64,000 bases of DNA from Pseudonocardia benzenivorans CB1190 (GCF_000196675.2 NC_015312.1:1240001-1304000); one strand, 5' to 3'; positions 18,845-29,062 are shown, numbered from the stretch's first letter. Notes: a model not told the origin generated them from the letters alone. Numbers and translations are program-made.

Positions 18845-18855
18845 CACCCCACCCA

Positions 18856-18892
18856 CCGGGGCCGCACCGCTCGCCGAGCGGAGCGGCCCCGG
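18856..18892 (+). terminator. Terminator hairpin after ssrA
   Basis: A 10-bp perfect stem CCGGGGCCGC / GCGGCCCCGG (18856-18865 with 18883-18892) encloses a second hairpin CGCTCGCCGAGCG. It begins 12 bp after the tmRNA 3' end and is followed by T-containing sequence (TGTCGTTC). Confidence 0.8.
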
Positions 18893-19053
18893 TGTCGTTC
18901 TCCGGGTGTCGTTTGTCCTGGTGTTGTCTCTCCTGGTGCCCTGCCCGCGGACGCCGGTCGGCACCGACGGCGGGGCCGATCCGGACGTCCCCGTCGTACC
19001 GGGTGACCGCGACGTCGATTAGCCTTGCTCACGAAGTGGACGAGAGGGATCAG

Positions 19054-20436
19054 GTGCGCATGCGGGGCAGGTCCGGTGGCGGGGCGGCGACGACGGCCCG
19101 CCTGCCGTCGGAGATCCGGGTCCTCGTCGCGGCGGCCTTCGTGATCGCGATCGGCTTCGGTCTCGTCGCGCCCGCCCTGCCGGCCTTCGCCCGCAGCTTC
19201 GACGTCGGCGTCACGGCCGTCTCCCTGGTCATCAGCCTGTTCGCGGTGTTCCGGCTCGGCTTCGCGCCCGTCGCGGGCCGCCTGGTGTCGCGGTTCGGCG
19301 AGCTGCGCGTCTACGTCACGGGTCTGACGATCTCCGCGGTCTCGAGCCTGCTCTGCGCGTTCGCCGCGAACTACCCGCAGCTGCTGTTCTTCCGGGCGTT
19401 CGGCGGTATCGGCTCGACGATGTTCACCGTCTCGGCCATCTCACTCCTGGTCAGGCTGGCGCCGCCGGCCGCCCGGGGCCGGGCCTCGGGGGCGTGGGCG
19501 ACGGGCTTCCTGCTCGGCAACATCGCGGGACCGCTGCTGGGTGGGCTGCTGATCGGGTTCGGCCTGCGGGTCCCGTTCCTCGTCTACGCGGCAGCCGTCG
19601 TCATCGCGCTGCTGCTCACCGGCGTGATGCTGCGCGGGCGCACCGGCGCGCCGGTCTCGTCCGACCCCGACGCGGAGCCGAGCGCCACCTTCGGCCAGGC
19701 GATGCGGCATCCCACCTACCGCGCGGCGCTCGCGTCGAGCTTCGCCAACGGATGGGCCGTCTTCGGCGTGCGCGTCGCGATGGTGCCGCTGTTCGTCGTG
19801 GAGGTGCTGCGCGAGGGCGACGCCTGGGCGGGCTACGCGCTGGCGGTGTTCGCCGTCGGCAACGCCGCGACGCTGCTGCTGTCCGGACGCTGGGCCGACC
19901 GGGCCGGGCGCAAGCCGCCCGTGATCGCCGGGCTGGTGGTCTCGGCGATCGGGACGGCCGCGCTCGGCCTCGCCGGGTCGCTGCCGCTGTTCCTGGCGAT
20001 CTCGCTGGTGTGCGGCGTGGGCAGTGGGCTGGTCAACCCCGCGATGACCGCGGCCGTGGCCGACGTCATCGGGGTGCGGGCCCGGGGCGGCACCGTCCTC
20101 GCGGGCTTCCAGATGGCCGGCGACCTCGGGGCGATCGCGGGCCCCCTGGTGGCGGGCGCGGTCGCCGAGCAGGTCGGCTACGGCTGGGCGTTCGGGGTCA
20201 CGGGCGCGGTGTCCGTCGTCGCGTTCGCGCTGTGGGCGCGTGCGCCCGAGACCCGGCCTGCGGGCGGGTCCGCTCCTGCCGACGACGCGATCCCCGACGT
20301 CGTCGCCGCCGAGGCGGGGCCGACCGGAGCGGCCCCGCGGGGCTCCGCCCCAGCCCCGCGGGGTTCCGCCGCAGCCCTGCGAGGTTCCGATGCGGCCCCA
20401 CGGCCGTCAGGTTCCCGAGGGGCCCGCAGTCGCTGA
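19054..20436 (+). CDS. MFS-type exporter
   Basis: A 460-residue transporter with 12 predicted membrane segments. The motif GRLVSRFGELRVYVTGL is motif A in the first cytoplasmic loop and a second copy, GRWADRAGRKPPV, is in the middle. The family is drug or metabolite efflux by proton antiport. GTG at 19054 is preferred because an AGAGGG lies 5 bp upstream; ATG at 19060 is possible. The cytoplasmic C-terminus is a low-complexity tail in which a PRGS-A unit (from CCGCGGGGTTCCG-like repeats) recurs about four times. Confidence 0.85.
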   Translation: MRMRGRSGGGAATTARLPSEIRVLVAAAFVIAIGFGLVAPALPAFARSFDVGVTAVSLVISLFAVFRLGFAPVAGRLVSRFGELRVYVTGLTISAVSSLLCAFAANYPQLLFFRAFGGIGSTMFTVSAISLLVRLAPPAARGRASGAWATGFLLGNIAGPLLGGLLIGFGLRVPFLVYAAAVVIALLLTGVMLRGRTGAPVSSDPDAEPSATFGQAMRHPTYRAALASSFANGWAVFGVRVAMVPLFVVEVLREGDAWAGYALAVFAVGNAATLLLSGRWADRAGRKPPVIAGLVVSAIGTAALGLAGSLPLFLAISLVCGVGSGLVNPAMTAAVADVIGVRARGGTVLAGFQMAGDLGAIAGPLVAGAVAEQVGYGWAFGVTGAVSVVAFALWARAPETRPAGGSAPADDAIPDVVAAEAGPTGAAPRGSAPAPRGSAAALRGSDAAPRPSGSRGARSR

Positions 20437-20482
20437 CCCGTGAGTGGCGGTGGTCGCCATGGCGACCACCGCCACTCACGGG
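20437..20482. repeat. Perfect 46-bp intergenic palindrome, copy 2
   Basis: Every base from 20437 to 20482 is self-complementary about the axis between 20459 and 20460 (centre CCATGG). The arm is CCCGTGAGTGGCGGTGGTCG. It fills the whole gap between the convergent MFS and permease genes, so a bidirectional terminator role is likely. It is related to copies at 15166 and 29003. Confidence 0.9.
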
Positions 20483-20485
20483 CCG

Positions 20486-22174
20486 TTACGCCGTCGCGGG
20501 CCGGCCGGGGCCGTCGGACAGGTCGATCGGGGCCGCCGCGGGTTCCGCGGCGTGGCGCGGCGTCGGCACGCCCTCGCCCGGCTCGGCGCCGACGAGGTCG
20601 GCCGCGACGGGCTGGTCCGTGCGCACCCCGTCGCCACCGACGCCGCGTCGCCGGACGACCAGGCCGAACACGCCCAGCACGACGGCCGCGAAGAGATAGC
20701 CCAGCGCGATCTGGCCGCCGACGTTCCACCCCACCTGTGGTGCGTGGATCAGCCCGAAGAAGCCGACCACGGCCCCGATCGCGGAGTAGGCCGCCGCGGC
20801 GAAGAAGTTCTTGTCGATGACGAAGGCCGTGATCGACCCGAGCACGAGGCCGGCGAGGATGGCGCCGCCGCCGAGCAGCACCGTCCCGTGGTAGACGAGC
20901 CCGGCGTTGGTGAGCGCCTCGTCGCCGACCTGGGCGGCCGACGTCCCCGCCGCGGACAGGGCGTTGTCCATCAACCCCGCCGCCCACGACGCGATGTTCG
21001 GGATGATCGCGATGACGACGGCCACCGCGTGCCGGCGCGGTGTCTCCTGGAACGCCTGGGCGCCGATGAGCAGGCCGATGTAGAGCAGGATCGGCACGAT
21101 CGCGGGTGTCGGCAGGATGGCCCCGAGCAGCCCGAACAGCCCGAGGAAGCACATCAGCGCGATGACGACGCCCGACGCGAGCGAGTACGTCGTCCGGCCG
21201 CCCGCGGCCTTCCAGCCGGGGTGCCCGATGTAGACCGCGGGCGGGAACGGGCAGCCCAGGACGGAGCCGACGATGGCGCCGGTGCCGTCGGCGGCGAGGA
21301 TCGCCCGCATGTTGTACTCGTCGCCCGCGACCGCGGCGGACTCGATGTTCGTCATGCCCTCGGTGAAGTTGTAGATGCCCAGCGGGATGGCCGTCGCGAG
21401 CAGGGGCGCGACGTCGGCGAGCCCGTCGCCGAGCCGGCCGAGGTCCGCGGTGGGCAGCGAGAGCGCGACGTCCTTCGCGGCCGTCACGACGTCGGGCGCG
21501 GACATGTACCCGCCGATCCAGCCGATCGCGGTGCCGACCAGCAGCGCCGCGAGCCCGACCGGGATGTTCCCCGGGAGCCGGAGGTCGGTGAAGAACCCGA
21601 TCAGAATGATCACCATGACCGGGAGCGCGATCCACAGCGCCTCCCACATCTGCGCCGCGGGCCGCATGGAGATGAACGCGATCGACACCCCGGCCAGGGT
21701 CCCGAGCATCGCCGCCTGCGGTGTGTACCGGCGGATGAACGGCCCGACGAACGCGCCGAGCAGCACGATCACACCGATGATGAACGACCAGGCCAGCCCG
21801 GCGGCCCAGGCCGTCAGCGGATTCTTCGTCTGCAGGTAGACCGGCAGCATGATGACGAAGACGACGATGAACATGTGCGGCACCGACGGCCCGTAGGGCA
21901 TCGCGCAGACGTCGGTGCGCCCCTCGCGGCGGGCCAGCCGTCGCGCGAGGTAGGTGTAGTAGACGTTGCCGATCAACAGCTGGACGCCGAGGGCCGGGAG
22001 GATCACCCCGAACACGTCCGAACCCGGGATGTTGACCACCGCGAGGCAGAGCCCGGACAGGGTCAGGACGTTGACCAGGGTGTTGAACCCGAGGCCGAAG
22101 AACGCGTTGGTGTCACCGGACACCCACCACGACAGCGTGATCGGCTGCACCGTGGGTTCGCTGGTCTCGCTCAC
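20486..22174 (-). CDS. Xanthine/uracil-like (NCS2-related) permease
   Basis: A 562-residue integral membrane protein with about 12-14 hydrophobic segments. The mid region [23 protein letters not shown] and [16 protein letters not shown] resemble the conserved substrate-site segments of nucleobase permeases. GTG 22174 overlaps the stop of the upstream hydrolase (GTGA), making it the last gene of the amidase/hydrolase operon. It is therefore probably the importer of the operon's nitrogen-rich substrate. The last 45 residues are a polar tail. Confidence 0.75.
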   Translation of the reverse strand: MSETSEPTVQPITLSWWVSGDTNAFFGLGFNTLVNVLTLSGLCLAVVNIPGSDVFGVILPALGVQLLIGNVYYTYLARRLARREGRTDVCAMPYGPSVPHMFIVVFVIMLPVYLQTKNPLTAWAAGLAWSFIIGVIVLLGAFVGPFIRRYTPQAAMLGTLAGVSIAFISMRPAAQMWEALWIALPVMVIILIGFFTDLRLPGNIPVGLAALLVGTAIGWIGGYMSAPDVVTAAKDVALSLPTADLGRLGDGLADVAPLLATAIPLGIYNFTEGMTNIESAAVAGDEYNMRAILAADGTGAIVGSVLGCPFPPAVYIGHPGWKAAGGRTTYSLASGVVIALMCFLGLFGLLGAILPTPAIVPILLYIGLLIGAQAFQETPRRHAVAVVIAIIPNIASWAAGLMDNALSAAGTSAAQVGDEALTNAGLVYHGTVLLGGGAILAGLVLGSITAFVIDKNFFAAAAYSAIGAVVGFFGLIHAPQVGWNVGGQIALGYLFAAVVLGVFGLVVRRRGVGGDGVRTDQPVAADLVGAEPGEGVPTPRHAAEPAAAPIDLSDGPGRPATA

Positions 22175-22857
22175 GCGGCGGACTCCTTCACGAGGGCGTC
22201 GAACAGGGCGGTGGACGGCGCGACCCAGCCGAAGATGCCGCCCTGCGCGGCGACCATCTCCAGTGCGACGCGGTGGAACTCCGGGAAGTACGAGCCGGTG
22301 CAGTCCGACAGCACCAGGCACTCGTAGCCGCGGTCGTTGGCCTCCCGGACGGTGGTGTGCACGCAGACCTCGGTGGTCACGCCCGTGACGACGAGCGACC
22401 GGATGTTCCGGGCCTCGAGCTCCGCGCCGAACGTGGTGCCGTGGAACGACCCCTTGCCGGGTTTGTCGATCACGAGCTCGCCCCGTGCGGGCGCCAGCTC
22501 GTCGACGATGTCGTGCCCGTACTCGCCGCGGACGAGGATCCGGCCCTTCGGGCCGGGGTCGCCGATCCGCAGCGAGGGGTTGCCCCGGTTGAGCTTCGCG
22601 GGCGGGCAGTCCGACAGGTCCGGGACGTGGCCCTCCCGGGTGTGGATCACGGTCATGCCCAGCTCGCGGGCGGTCGCGAGGACCTGCTGCAGCGGCGGGA
22701 TGACGCTGCGCAGCAACGACACGTCGTTGCCGAGGGTCTCGCCGAACCCGCCGGGCTCGCAGAAGTCGCGCTGCATGTCGATGACCACCAGCGCGGTGGT
22801 GGCGGGGTCGAAGGTGAACGGCGCCGGGCTCGCGTCGACCTGCACGGGGACTCTCAC
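22171..22857 (-). CDS. Cysteine hydrolase (isochorismatase fold), paralogue of biuret hydrolase
   Basis: A 228-residue hydrolase. The catalytic triad is visible as Asp in [10 protein letters not shown], Lys in [12 protein letters not shown] and Cys in [11 protein letters not shown]. The close paralogue just upstream has the same blocks. Such enzymes hydrolyse biuret, ureidoacrylate, N-carbamoylsarcosine or similar amides. Possibly it acts on a precursor that the upstream biuret-hydrolase-like enzyme then processes. It overlaps both neighbours by four bases. Confidence 0.82.
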   Translation of the reverse strand: MRVPVQVDASPAPFTFDPATTALVVIDMQRDFCEPGGFGETLGNDVSLLRSVIPPLQQVLATARELGMTVIHTREGHVPDLSDCPPAKLNRGNPSLRIGDPGPKGRILVRGEYGHDIVDELAPARGELVIDKPGKGSFHGTTFGAELEARNIRSLVVTGVTTEVCVHTTVREANDRGYECLVLSDCTGSYFPEFHRVALEMVAAQGGIFGWVAPSTALFDALVKESAA

Positions 22858-23588
22858 GTGGTGCTCCAGCTGGTCGCCTCGACGACGGCGTCGGCGGTGC
22901 CGACGGCGCCGAAGACCCCGCCCTGCATGGTCACCATGTGCAGGGCGGCGTCGTGGTTGGACGGGTCGGTGGCCCCGGTGCAGTCCGAGAGGATCAGGCA
23001 CTCGTAGCCGCGGTCGTTGGCCTCGCGCATCGTCGTGTGCACGCAGACGTCGGTCGTGATCCCGGTCAGCAGGATGTGGGTGATCCCGTTGCTGCGCAGG
23101 ACCAGGTCGAGCTGCGTCGCGTAGAACGCACCCTTCCCCGGCTTGTCGATCAGCACCTCTCCGGGGACCGGCGCGACCTCGGGGACGATCTCCCAGCCCG
23201 GTTCGCCGCGGACCAGGATGCGTCCGGCGGGGCCCGCGGAGCCGATCTCGGCCCCGATCTGGCGTGAGCGCCAGCGCTTGTTCGCCGGCAGGTCCGACAG
23301 GTCCGGCGCGTGGCCCTCCCGGGTGTGGATCACGAGCATCCCGGTCTCGCGGGCGTGTGCCAGCAGCCGTGCGGTCGGGCCGAGCCCCCGTCTGGTCAGG
23401 GCGATGTCGTACCCCATCCGGTCGACGTAGCCGCCCGGTCCGCAGAAGTCGACCTGCCAGTCGATGCAGATCAGCGCGGTTCTCGACGCGGGGACGGCAC
23501 CGTCGTACGGCCAGGCGTAGGGGCGGGCCGCGACCGGTCCGATGGTCGCGGTGCGCGTGTCCGTGGCGACGTGTGGGCTGACTGTCAT
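22854..23588 (-). CDS. Biuret amidohydrolase-like cysteine hydrolase
   Basis: A 244-residue enzyme with Asp in [17 protein letters not shown], Lys in [13 protein letters not shown] and nucleophile Cys in [20 protein letters not shown]. The CIDWQxDFC/GPGGYVDxMGYD pattern and the neighbouring allophanate-hydrolase-like gene argue for BiuH activity: biuret to allophanate plus ammonia. The ATG at 23588 overlaps the amidase stop. It is the better match to BiuH of the two paralogues here. Confidence 0.78.
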   Translation of the reverse strand: MTVSPHVATDTRTATIGPVAARPYAWPYDGAVPASRTALICIDWQVDFCGPGGYVDRMGYDIALTRRGLGPTARLLAHARETGMLVIHTREGHAPDLSDLPANKRWRSRQIGAEIGSAGPAGRILVRGEPGWEIVPEVAPVPGEVLIDKPGKGAFYATQLDLVLRSNGITHILLTGITTDVCVHTTMREANDRGYECLILSDCTGATDPSNHDAALHMVTMQGGVFGAVGTADAVVEATSWSTT

Positions 23589-24970
23589 GGAACCTCCACA
23601 GGGACGAGCGCGGCGGCTGCGGCCAGCAGCCGGGTCTCGGAGAACGCGGGGCCGACGAGGGTCACCCCGCAGGGCCGGCCGTCGGCGGTGAACCCGGCGG
23701 GCACGGCGACGGCGGCGAGGTCGAGCAGGTTCGTGAACTGCGTGTAGCGGCCGAGCACCGCGTTGCGTCCCACCGGGTCCGCGGCGATCTCGGCGCGGGT
23801 GAACGTCGTCGGGACGGTGGGCAGCAGCAGGACGTCGGCGCGCACGAAGAGGCCGCGGCACCACGCCCTCAGCTCCTGGAGCCGGTGCCGCGCACGGAAG
23901 GTGGCGACGGCGTCGTAGCCGCTCCCGCGCTCGATCACGGCCCGGGTGACGGGCAGGACGTCGTCGCGATGGTCGGCGAGGAACCCGGTGAGCGCGGCGA
24001 GCCGTTCGGCGACCCAGGGGCCGTCGTAGAGCAGGTCGCCGGCCTCGCGCAGCGCGTCGACAGGCGTGTGCACGACCCCGGCCGCCCGCCCCGCCGCGAC
24101 GGACGCCACCTCGTCGAACCTCGCGCCCATCGCCTGGTCGAGACCGTCGGCGGGGCCGAGGTCGGCGGGCAGGGCGAGCCTCGGCGCGGCGACGGGCGGC
24201 AGTGGCACGCCGGTCCGGGACCAGGGATCGTCGGGGTCCGGGCCCGCGAGGACGGCGAGGACGGACGCGGCGTCGCCGAGGTCCGTGGTGAAGACGCTGA
24301 CGCAGTCCAGCGACCGGCACGCGGGCACGACACCCGAGGTCCCGATGAGTCCTCGTGTCGGCTTGAGCCCGACGATCCCGTTGAGCGCGGCGGGGACCCG
24401 GCCGGAGCCCGCCGTGTCGGTGCCGAGCGCGACGGGCACCAGGCCCGCGGCGACGGCGACCGCGCTGCCCGAGCTCGATCCGCCGGAGATCAGGTCCCCG
24501 CCGAAGACGCTCTCGCAGCCGCCGTAGGGCGATCGTTGGCCGGTCAGCCCGGTCGCGAACTGGTCGAGGTTCGTCTTGCCGACGACGAGCGCTCCTGCGT
24601 CGCGCAGCCGTCGGACGGCCCCGGCGTCGCGATCGGGGACGCGGGCGAACGCGGGGCAGGCGGCCGTCGTGGGCAGGCCGGCGACGTCGATGTTGTCCTT
24701 GACGGCGACCGGGACGCCGAACAGGGGGAGCCCGGCGGCGCCGCGGGCGTCGAGCTCTGCGGCGCGGGCGCGCAGGGTCGACGCGCTCGCCACGCTGATC
24801 CACACCCCGTCCTCGCCGCGGGCGGCGATGCGCTCCAGCAGCGCCTCCACGGTGGTGCGCACCTGCAGCCCGCCCTCGCGATAGCCCGCGAGGAGGGCGG
24901 CGATCCCGGTCGGGACGGCGGTGGTCTCTGTCGGCACCTTGTCGATTGTCGACCGTTTGGTGTCGAGCAC
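23585..24970 (-). CDS. Allophanate hydrolase-like amidase
   Basis: A 461-residue amidase-signature enzyme. The Ser-cisSer-Lys triad is visible: Lys in [12 protein letters not shown], Ser in [12 protein letters not shown] and the nucleophile Ser in [31 protein letters not shown] matches allophanate hydrolases (AtzF/DUR1,2), which convert allophanate to ammonia and CO2. The usual C-terminal domain of AtzF (total about 600 residues) is absent, so this is the catalytic domain only. It is the first gene of the four-gene operon. Confidence 0.8.
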   Translation of the reverse strand: MLDTKRSTIDKVPTETTAVPTGIAALLAGYREGGLQVRTTVEALLERIAARGEDGVWISVASASTLRARAAELDARGAAGLPLFGVPVAVKDNIDVAGLPTTAACPAFARVPDRDAGAVRRLRDAGALVVGKTNLDQFATGLTGQRSPYGGCESVFGGDLISGGSSSGSAVAVAAGLVPVALGTDTAGSGRVPAALNGIVGLKPTRGLIGTSGVVPACRSLDCVSVFTTDLGDAASVLAVLAGPDPDDPWSRTGVPLPPVAAPRLALPADLGPADGLDQAMGARFDEVASVAAGRAAGVVHTPVDALREAGDLLYDGPWVAERLAALTGFLADHRDDVLPVTRAVIERGSGYDAVATFRARHRLQELRAWCRGLFVRADVLLLPTVPTTFTRAEIAADPVGRNAVLGRYTQFTNLLDLAAVAVPAGFTADGRPCGVTLVGPAFSETRLLAAAAALVPVEVP

Positions 24971-25031
24971 CGTCGTGGACGGTTACGACCGTGTGACGCC
25001 TCCGGCGGGTCGCTCAGGAGGCGCGACGACG

Positions 25032-25721
25032 TCAGTCGGCCTCGAGCTCGGGGGTCAGGTAGGCGCGGGCGCCGTGTGCCCCGAGGGCGTCGAGGACGGA
25101 CGCGCGATCGCCGCTCGCCACCGCCTCGTACAGCCGGCGGTGCCGCTGCGCGCCCGACGACGCGGGCCGGACCTCGGCCTCGCGGCGCATGTTCGTCGCC
25201 ATGTAGAGCTGCAGCTGGAGGATCACCGGCTCGTAGACGCGCAGCAGGTGCTGGTGCCCGGCGAGTCCGACCAACGCGAGATGGAACTCCCGGTGGGCCT
25301 CGGCCTGGTCGAGCGTCTCGCCCGCAGCGGTGGCCCGCTCGACCTTCTCGGTGGCGCGTTCGAGAACCGCGAGCCGCTCGGCCGGCGGCGGACCGTCACC
25401 GAGCGCGAGGTCGACCGCGAACCGTTCGAGGACGTCGCGCAGTCCGAACAGCTCGTCGATGTCGCGGGCCGACAGGCTGGCCACCCGGACGCCGCGCCGC
25501 GGCAGGTGCTCGACGAGGCCCTGCTGCCCGAGCAGCCGCAACGCCTCGCGCAGCGGGGCCCGGCTGGTGCCGAAGCGGCGGGTCAGCTGCTCCTCGACGA
25601 GCCGTTCGCCCGGGGCGAGGGAGCCGCTGAGGATCTCCGCGCGCAGTCGGACGACGGCGAGCTCGACGAGGCTCCGGGCGCCGAGCGCACCGAGGTCGGT
25701 GAGCTCGGGCTGGGCGGTCAC
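25032..25721 (-). CDS. GntR-family regulator with FCD domain
   Basis: A 229-residue regulator starting at a GTG. The wHTH is LRAEILSGSLAPGERLVEEQLTRRFGTSRAPLREALRLLGQQG. The C-terminal FCD domain has FRD-like LRDVLERFAVDLA and EAHREFHLALVG plus histidines (HQH, AQRHRRLYEA) that normally bind a metal and ligand. It ends 60 bp before the amidase gene on the same strand, and it presumably controls the biuret/ureide operon by responding to its substrate. Confidence 0.85.
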   Translation of the reverse strand: MTAQPELTDLGALGARSLVELAVVRLRAEILSGSLAPGERLVEEQLTRRFGTSRAPLREALRLLGQQGLVEHLPRRGVRVASLSARDIDELFGLRDVLERFAVDLALGDGPPPAERLAVLERATEKVERATAAGETLDQAEAHREFHLALVGLAGHQHLLRVYEPVILQLQLYMATNMRREAEVRPASSGAQRHRRLYEAVASGDRASVLDALGAHGARAYLTPELEAD

Positions 25722-25796
25722 GGCTGGCCTCCGGGGCGGTCGACGCGGGGCTGACGGGGTCCAGGGTGTCAGACGGGATGCGCCACCGCCCCGGGA

Positions 25797-26519
25797 TCAG
25801 TTCGTCGCCACACCGATCAGCGACCCGACCAGGAACGTCGCGCCCGCCGCGATCGCGCCGAACATCAGCTGCCGGAGCCCGGCTCCCCACCACGAGCGCG
25901 CGGTGAACCGCGAGGTCAGCGCCCCGGCGACGAACAACCCGAGCGCCCCGACGGCCAGCCCCAGCCACAGGGACGACGACCCGAACAGGAAGGACAGCAG
26001 CGGGATCACCCCGCCGACGGCGAAGCACAGGAACGACGACCCCGCCGCCACCCACGGCGACGGCGCCTCGTCGGGGTCGATCCCGACCTCCTGCGTGACG
26101 TGCAGCCTCAGCTCGAGCTCGGGATCCGCGTGCAGCTCGGTCGCGACGGCCTCCGCGGTGGCCTGCGACAGCCCCATCTCCCGGTAGCGCGCGACGAGCT
26201 CGGCCCGCTCGGCGTTCGGGTGCCGGCGCAGCTCCTCGCGCTCGACGGCGACCTCCGCCCGCACCGCGTCGTTCTGCGCGCTGACCGAGGCGTACTCGCC
26301 GAGCGCCATCGAGAACGCGCCCGCGACGAGCCCCGCGACGCCGGTCAGGATGATGCCCTCGCGGTCGACGCCACCGCCGCCGACGCCCGCGACCAGGGCG
26401 ATGTTCGTGACGAGCCCGTCCATCGCCCCGAAGACGGCGGCGCGCAGCCAGCCGCCGGAGACGTCGGCGTGCCGGTGGTCGTGGGCGTGTTCGGCGGCCT
26501 CGTCGGCAGGCACGGACAT
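25797..26519 (-). CDS. VIT1/CCC1-family membrane transporter
   Basis: A 240-residue membrane protein. GWLRAAVFGAMDGLVTNIALVAGV is the first membrane helix with the family's DGL...N motif, and FSMALGEYASVSAQ is the second. A cytoplasmic helical region (residues about 95-155) is rich in Glu/Arg, and three more helices follow. Family members transport Fe(II) or Mn(II). The N-terminal HAHDHRHAD segment could bind metal. IS5 insertion lies 77 bp upstream, possibly in its promoter region. Confidence 0.85.
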   Translation of the reverse strand: MSVPADEAAEHAHDHRHADVSGGWLRAAVFGAMDGLVTNIALVAGVGGGGVDREGIILTGVAGLVAGAFSMALGEYASVSAQNDAVRAEVAVEREELRRHPNAERAELVARYREMGLSQATAEAVATELHADPELELRLHVTQEVGIDPDEAPSPWVAAGSSFLCFAVGGVIPLLSFLFGSSSLWLGLAVGALGLFVAGALTSRFTARSWWGAGLRQLMFGAIAAGATFLVGSLIGVATN

Positions 26520-26596
26520 GGCTGCACGGTACCTCGCGAGTTCGTCCACGATGGACCGAAGCGAGGCTGCCCTCCGGTCGGGGCAGGCACGCCTGA

Positions 26597-27582
26597 GAGA
26601 GTGTTGTGAAACCTGGTGATCACTCGGCGTGGCGGCCGTAGTAGTCGCCCGGACCTGTTGATCATCCGGTCGGGTGTGTGTCTGTACCTGCAAACCGGCG
26701 TATGACTCCTCGGTGACCGACGCCCAGTGGGTGTTGATCGAGCCGTTGCTGCCCCGCCCGGCGGCGGTGTTGGGCGGACGCCCGTACGTGCACTCCCGCC
26801 GGTTGATCATCGACACGATCTCTTATGTGCTGGTCAGCGGGTGCGCTTGGCGGCTGGTCCCGCACGATCTGGCCCCGTGGAGCATCGCCTACCAGTGGTT
26901 TCGGGCCTGGACCCGCGACGGCACCTGGGACCGGGTCCACGAGGTGCTGCGTGAGCGGGTCCGCATCGCCGACGGGCGTGACCCGCAGCCCTCGGCGGCG
27001 GTGCTGGACTCCCAGTCGGCGAGGTCCAGCGAGGGCGGTGAACAGATCGGCTACGACGCCGGTAAACGCGTCCGGGGCCGCAAGCGCCACCTGCTGGTCG
27101 ACACCCTGGGCCTGGTGCTGCACGTGGTGGTGCACTCGGCGTCGGTGCAGGACCGGGCCGGGGCCCGGTTGATGCTGTCCGGTGCCCGGGCCCGGTTCCC
27201 GCTGCTCGGGTTGGTGTGGGTCGACGGCGGTTATGTCAACTCGGTGGACGCGGGCCTGGTCGGTTGGGCCCGGCGCAGTGAGGGGCTGGAGGTGGTCGCG
27301 GTGCCGCGTAACGCCGACGTGAAAGGGTTCCAGGTGCTGCCCCGCCGGTGGGTGGTCGAGAGAACCTTCGGCTGGTTGACGAGGTGTAGACGGTTGGCCC
27401 GGGACTACGAACGCAAGACTGCCCACGCCGAGGCGATGATCAAGTTCGCGATGATCCGGCTGATGGCCGCCCGCCTCGCCGGTGAGGAACTCCCCGCTCC
27501 CCGCAGTGACATTGAGAAGGAAGCCGCCCGCCGACTAGCAGAAGACCTCAAAGACTGACCACCGAGGTTCTACAACACTCTC
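26597..27582 (+). mobile_element. Complete IS5-family insertion sequence
   Basis: Terminal inverted repeats GAGAGTGTTGTGAAACCT (26597-26614) and its partner (27565-27582, two mismatches) bound 986 bp. A TGA triplet flanks both ends (26594-26596 and 27583-27585), fitting the TNA target duplication of the IS1031-like group; because CTGAG is shared on both sides, a 5-bp reading is also possible. The IS lies between the VIT1-type and DoxX genes and breaks no visible gene. Confidence 0.88.
26674..27558 (+). CDS. IS5-family DDE transposase
   Basis: About 294 residues from GTG 26674 (or 281 from GTG 26713). The N-terminal VTDAQWVLIEPLLPRP is a typical helical domain. The DDE residues are likely in VLDSQSARSS, VWVDGGYV and RWVVERTFGWL (Y-(2)-R-type block). 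A single uninterrupted frame suggests an active copy. Confidence 0.9.
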   Translation: MCVCTCKPAYDSSVTDAQWVLIEPLLPRPAAVLGGRPYVHSRRLIIDTISYVLVSGCAWRLVPHDLAPWSIAYQWFRAWTRDGTWDRVHEVLRERVRIADGRDPQPSAAVLDSQSARSSEGGEQIGYDAGKRVRGRKRHLLVDTLGLVLHVVVHSASVQDRAGARLMLSGARARFPLLGLVWVDGGYVNSVDAGLVGWARRSEGLEVVAVPRNADVKGFQVLPRRWVVERTFGWLTRCRRLARDYERKTAHAEAMIKFAMIRLMAARLAGEELPAPRSDIEKEAARRLAEDLKD

Positions 27583-27744
27583 TGAGGGCTGCGCCGCGTC
27601 GCGGGCGGCCGACGCGCGGGTGCGCGGATCGCGGCGCCGTGCCCGACCGGGAGGCCGCCGGCTACGCCGTGACCCGATCGGGGTGGCCCGTTCGGGCCGG
27701 AGTGCCCGCATCGGGCTCTCAGGATCCGCCGATACTCTGATCGG

Positions 27745-28245
27745 GTGGAGCGTGGACGGATCCTCGACGTCATCGGGACGCTCGCGCGTCTCGGGCTCGC
27801 CGCGGTCTGGTTGGTGTCCGGCGGGATCAAGGTCGCCGATCCCGACCAGACCTACATCGCGGTCAAGGCCTACGACGTGCTGCCGACGGCCGTCGTGTCG
27901 CCGGTCGCCACGGTGCTGCCCTGGCTGGAGATCGCCCTCGGCGTGCTGTTGCTGATCGGTGTCGGCACGCGCGCCGTCGCGGTGCTCTCCGGAGTCCTGC
28001 TGCTCGTCTACATCGCCGGCGTCTCGCAGGCCTGGGCGCGCGGGCTCTCGATCGACTGCGGCTGCTTCGGCGGCGGCGGGCAGGTCGCCCCCGACGCGAC
28101 GGCCTACGGCACGGAGCTGCTGCGCGACACGGGGTTCCTCATCCTCGCCGGGTGGCTGACGATCCGCCCACGCACGTTGTTCGCGCTCGACGGGCGCCTG
28201 GAGAACCGGACGCAGCCGCGACACCGGTCGAGTGAGAGGGTCTGA
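27745..28245 (+). CDS. DoxX/MauE-family membrane protein
   Basis: A 166-residue protein with four hydrophobic helices starting at a GTG (27745). The last loop has LSIDCGCFGGGGQ, with the CxC pair typical of MauE/DoxX proteins, which feed electrons through quinone to thiol oxidoreductases. It is immediately upstream of a DsbA-like gene (one base between stop and GTG), supporting a disulphide-forming pair. Confidence 0.85.
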   Translation: MERGRILDVIGTLARLGLAAVWLVSGGIKVADPDQTYIAVKAYDVLPTAVVSPVATVLPWLEIALGVLLLIGVGTRAVAVLSGVLLLVYIAGVSQAWARGLSIDCGCFGGGGQVAPDATAYGTELLRDTGFLILAGWLTIRPRTLFALDGRLENRTQPRHRSSERV

Positions 28246-28246
28246 C

Positions 28247-29002
28247 GTGGGAGGAGCCTCGCGCAGCGAGAAGCAGCGCCGGCAGGCGGCCAGCCAGCGG
28301 CTCGCCGCGGCGGGGATCACGCCGAAGCAGCACGGTCCGTCCGGCGGCACCCGCATCGCGCTGATCGTCGTCGCGGCCGTCGTCGTCGTGGCGGCGGTCG
28401 TCGCGTACTTCGTGATCCAGAACCGGCAGTCGACGGAGCCGAGCTACCCGGTCGCCGCGAGCGGCACGGTCGTCACCGCGGGAAAGGCCGACGCGCCGGT
28501 CACCGTCGACGTCTACGAGGACTACCTCTGCCCGGTCTGCGAACGCTTCGAGGCGCGCTACGCCGACGACGTCACGAGCGCCCTCAACGACGGGAAGATC
28601 AAGGTCAACTACCACGCGACCGCGATCCTCGACAACCAGACCACGCCGCCCGGCTACTCGACCCTCGCCGCCAACGCCGCGCTCTGCGCCGTCCCGGCGA
28701 ACATCTGGCCCGCGTACCACAAGGCGCTCTACGACGACCAGCCCGCGGAGAAGAGCGCAGGCCTCACGGCGCAGCAGCTCGTCCAGAAGGGCACCGACCT
28801 CGGCGCGAAGAACGCCGACTGGTCGTCGTGCGTCACCGGCAACGGCAACGCCGCCGCCATCGCCGCCGCCACCAAGGCGTCGATCGCCAACACCGCGCTG
28901 CAGACCAACGGCCAGTTCGGCACCCCGACGATCCTCGTCAACGGCACCAAGATCGACCTCAACGACAGCAAGTGGCTCTCGAACGCCATCGCCGGCAAGT
29001 GA
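28247..29002 (+). CDS. Membrane-anchored DsbA-like thiol oxidoreductase
   Basis: A 251-residue protein. A basic N-terminus precedes one membrane anchor (IALIVVAAVVVVAAVVAYFVI), then an extracytoplasmic thioredoxin/DsbA fold with CPVC (YEDYLCPVCERFEARY) as the redox motif and the cis-Pro loop FGTPTILVNG. It forms or isomerises disulphides in secreted proteins, with electrons taken by the preceding DoxX-like protein. GTG 28247 is selected because it directly follows the DoxX stop. Confidence 0.88.
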   Translation: MGGASRSEKQRRQAASQRLAAAGITPKQHGPSGGTRIALIVVAAVVVVAAVVAYFVIQNRQSTEPSYPVAASGTVVTAGKADAPVTVDVYEDYLCPVCERFEARYADDVTSALNDGKIKVNYHATAILDNQTTPPGYSTLAANAALCAVPANIWPAYHKALYDDQPAEKSAGLTAQQLVQKGTDLGAKNADWSSCVTGNGNAAAIAAATKASIANTALQTNGQFGTPTILVNGTKIDLNDSKWLSNAIAGK

Positions 29003-29044
29003 CGTGAGCGGCGATGGTCGCTGAAGCGACCATCGCCACTCACG
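29003..29044. repeat. Intergenic palindrome, copy 3
   Basis: Arms CGTGAGCGGCGATGGTCGCT / AGCGACCATCGCCACTCACG surround a two-base loop (GA), with one mismatch per arm region. It occupies most of the space between the convergent DsbA-like and S9 peptidase genes, like copy 2. Confidence 0.85.
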
Positions 29045-29062
29045 AGGGTCGCGCGCGCCTGC

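Noticed and set aside
19054..20436. CRISPR-like or satellite repeat in the MFS C-terminal tail (20320-20410)
   Set aside because: The CCGCGGGGTTCCG-type units are short, irregular and in frame; they encode a low-complexity tail.
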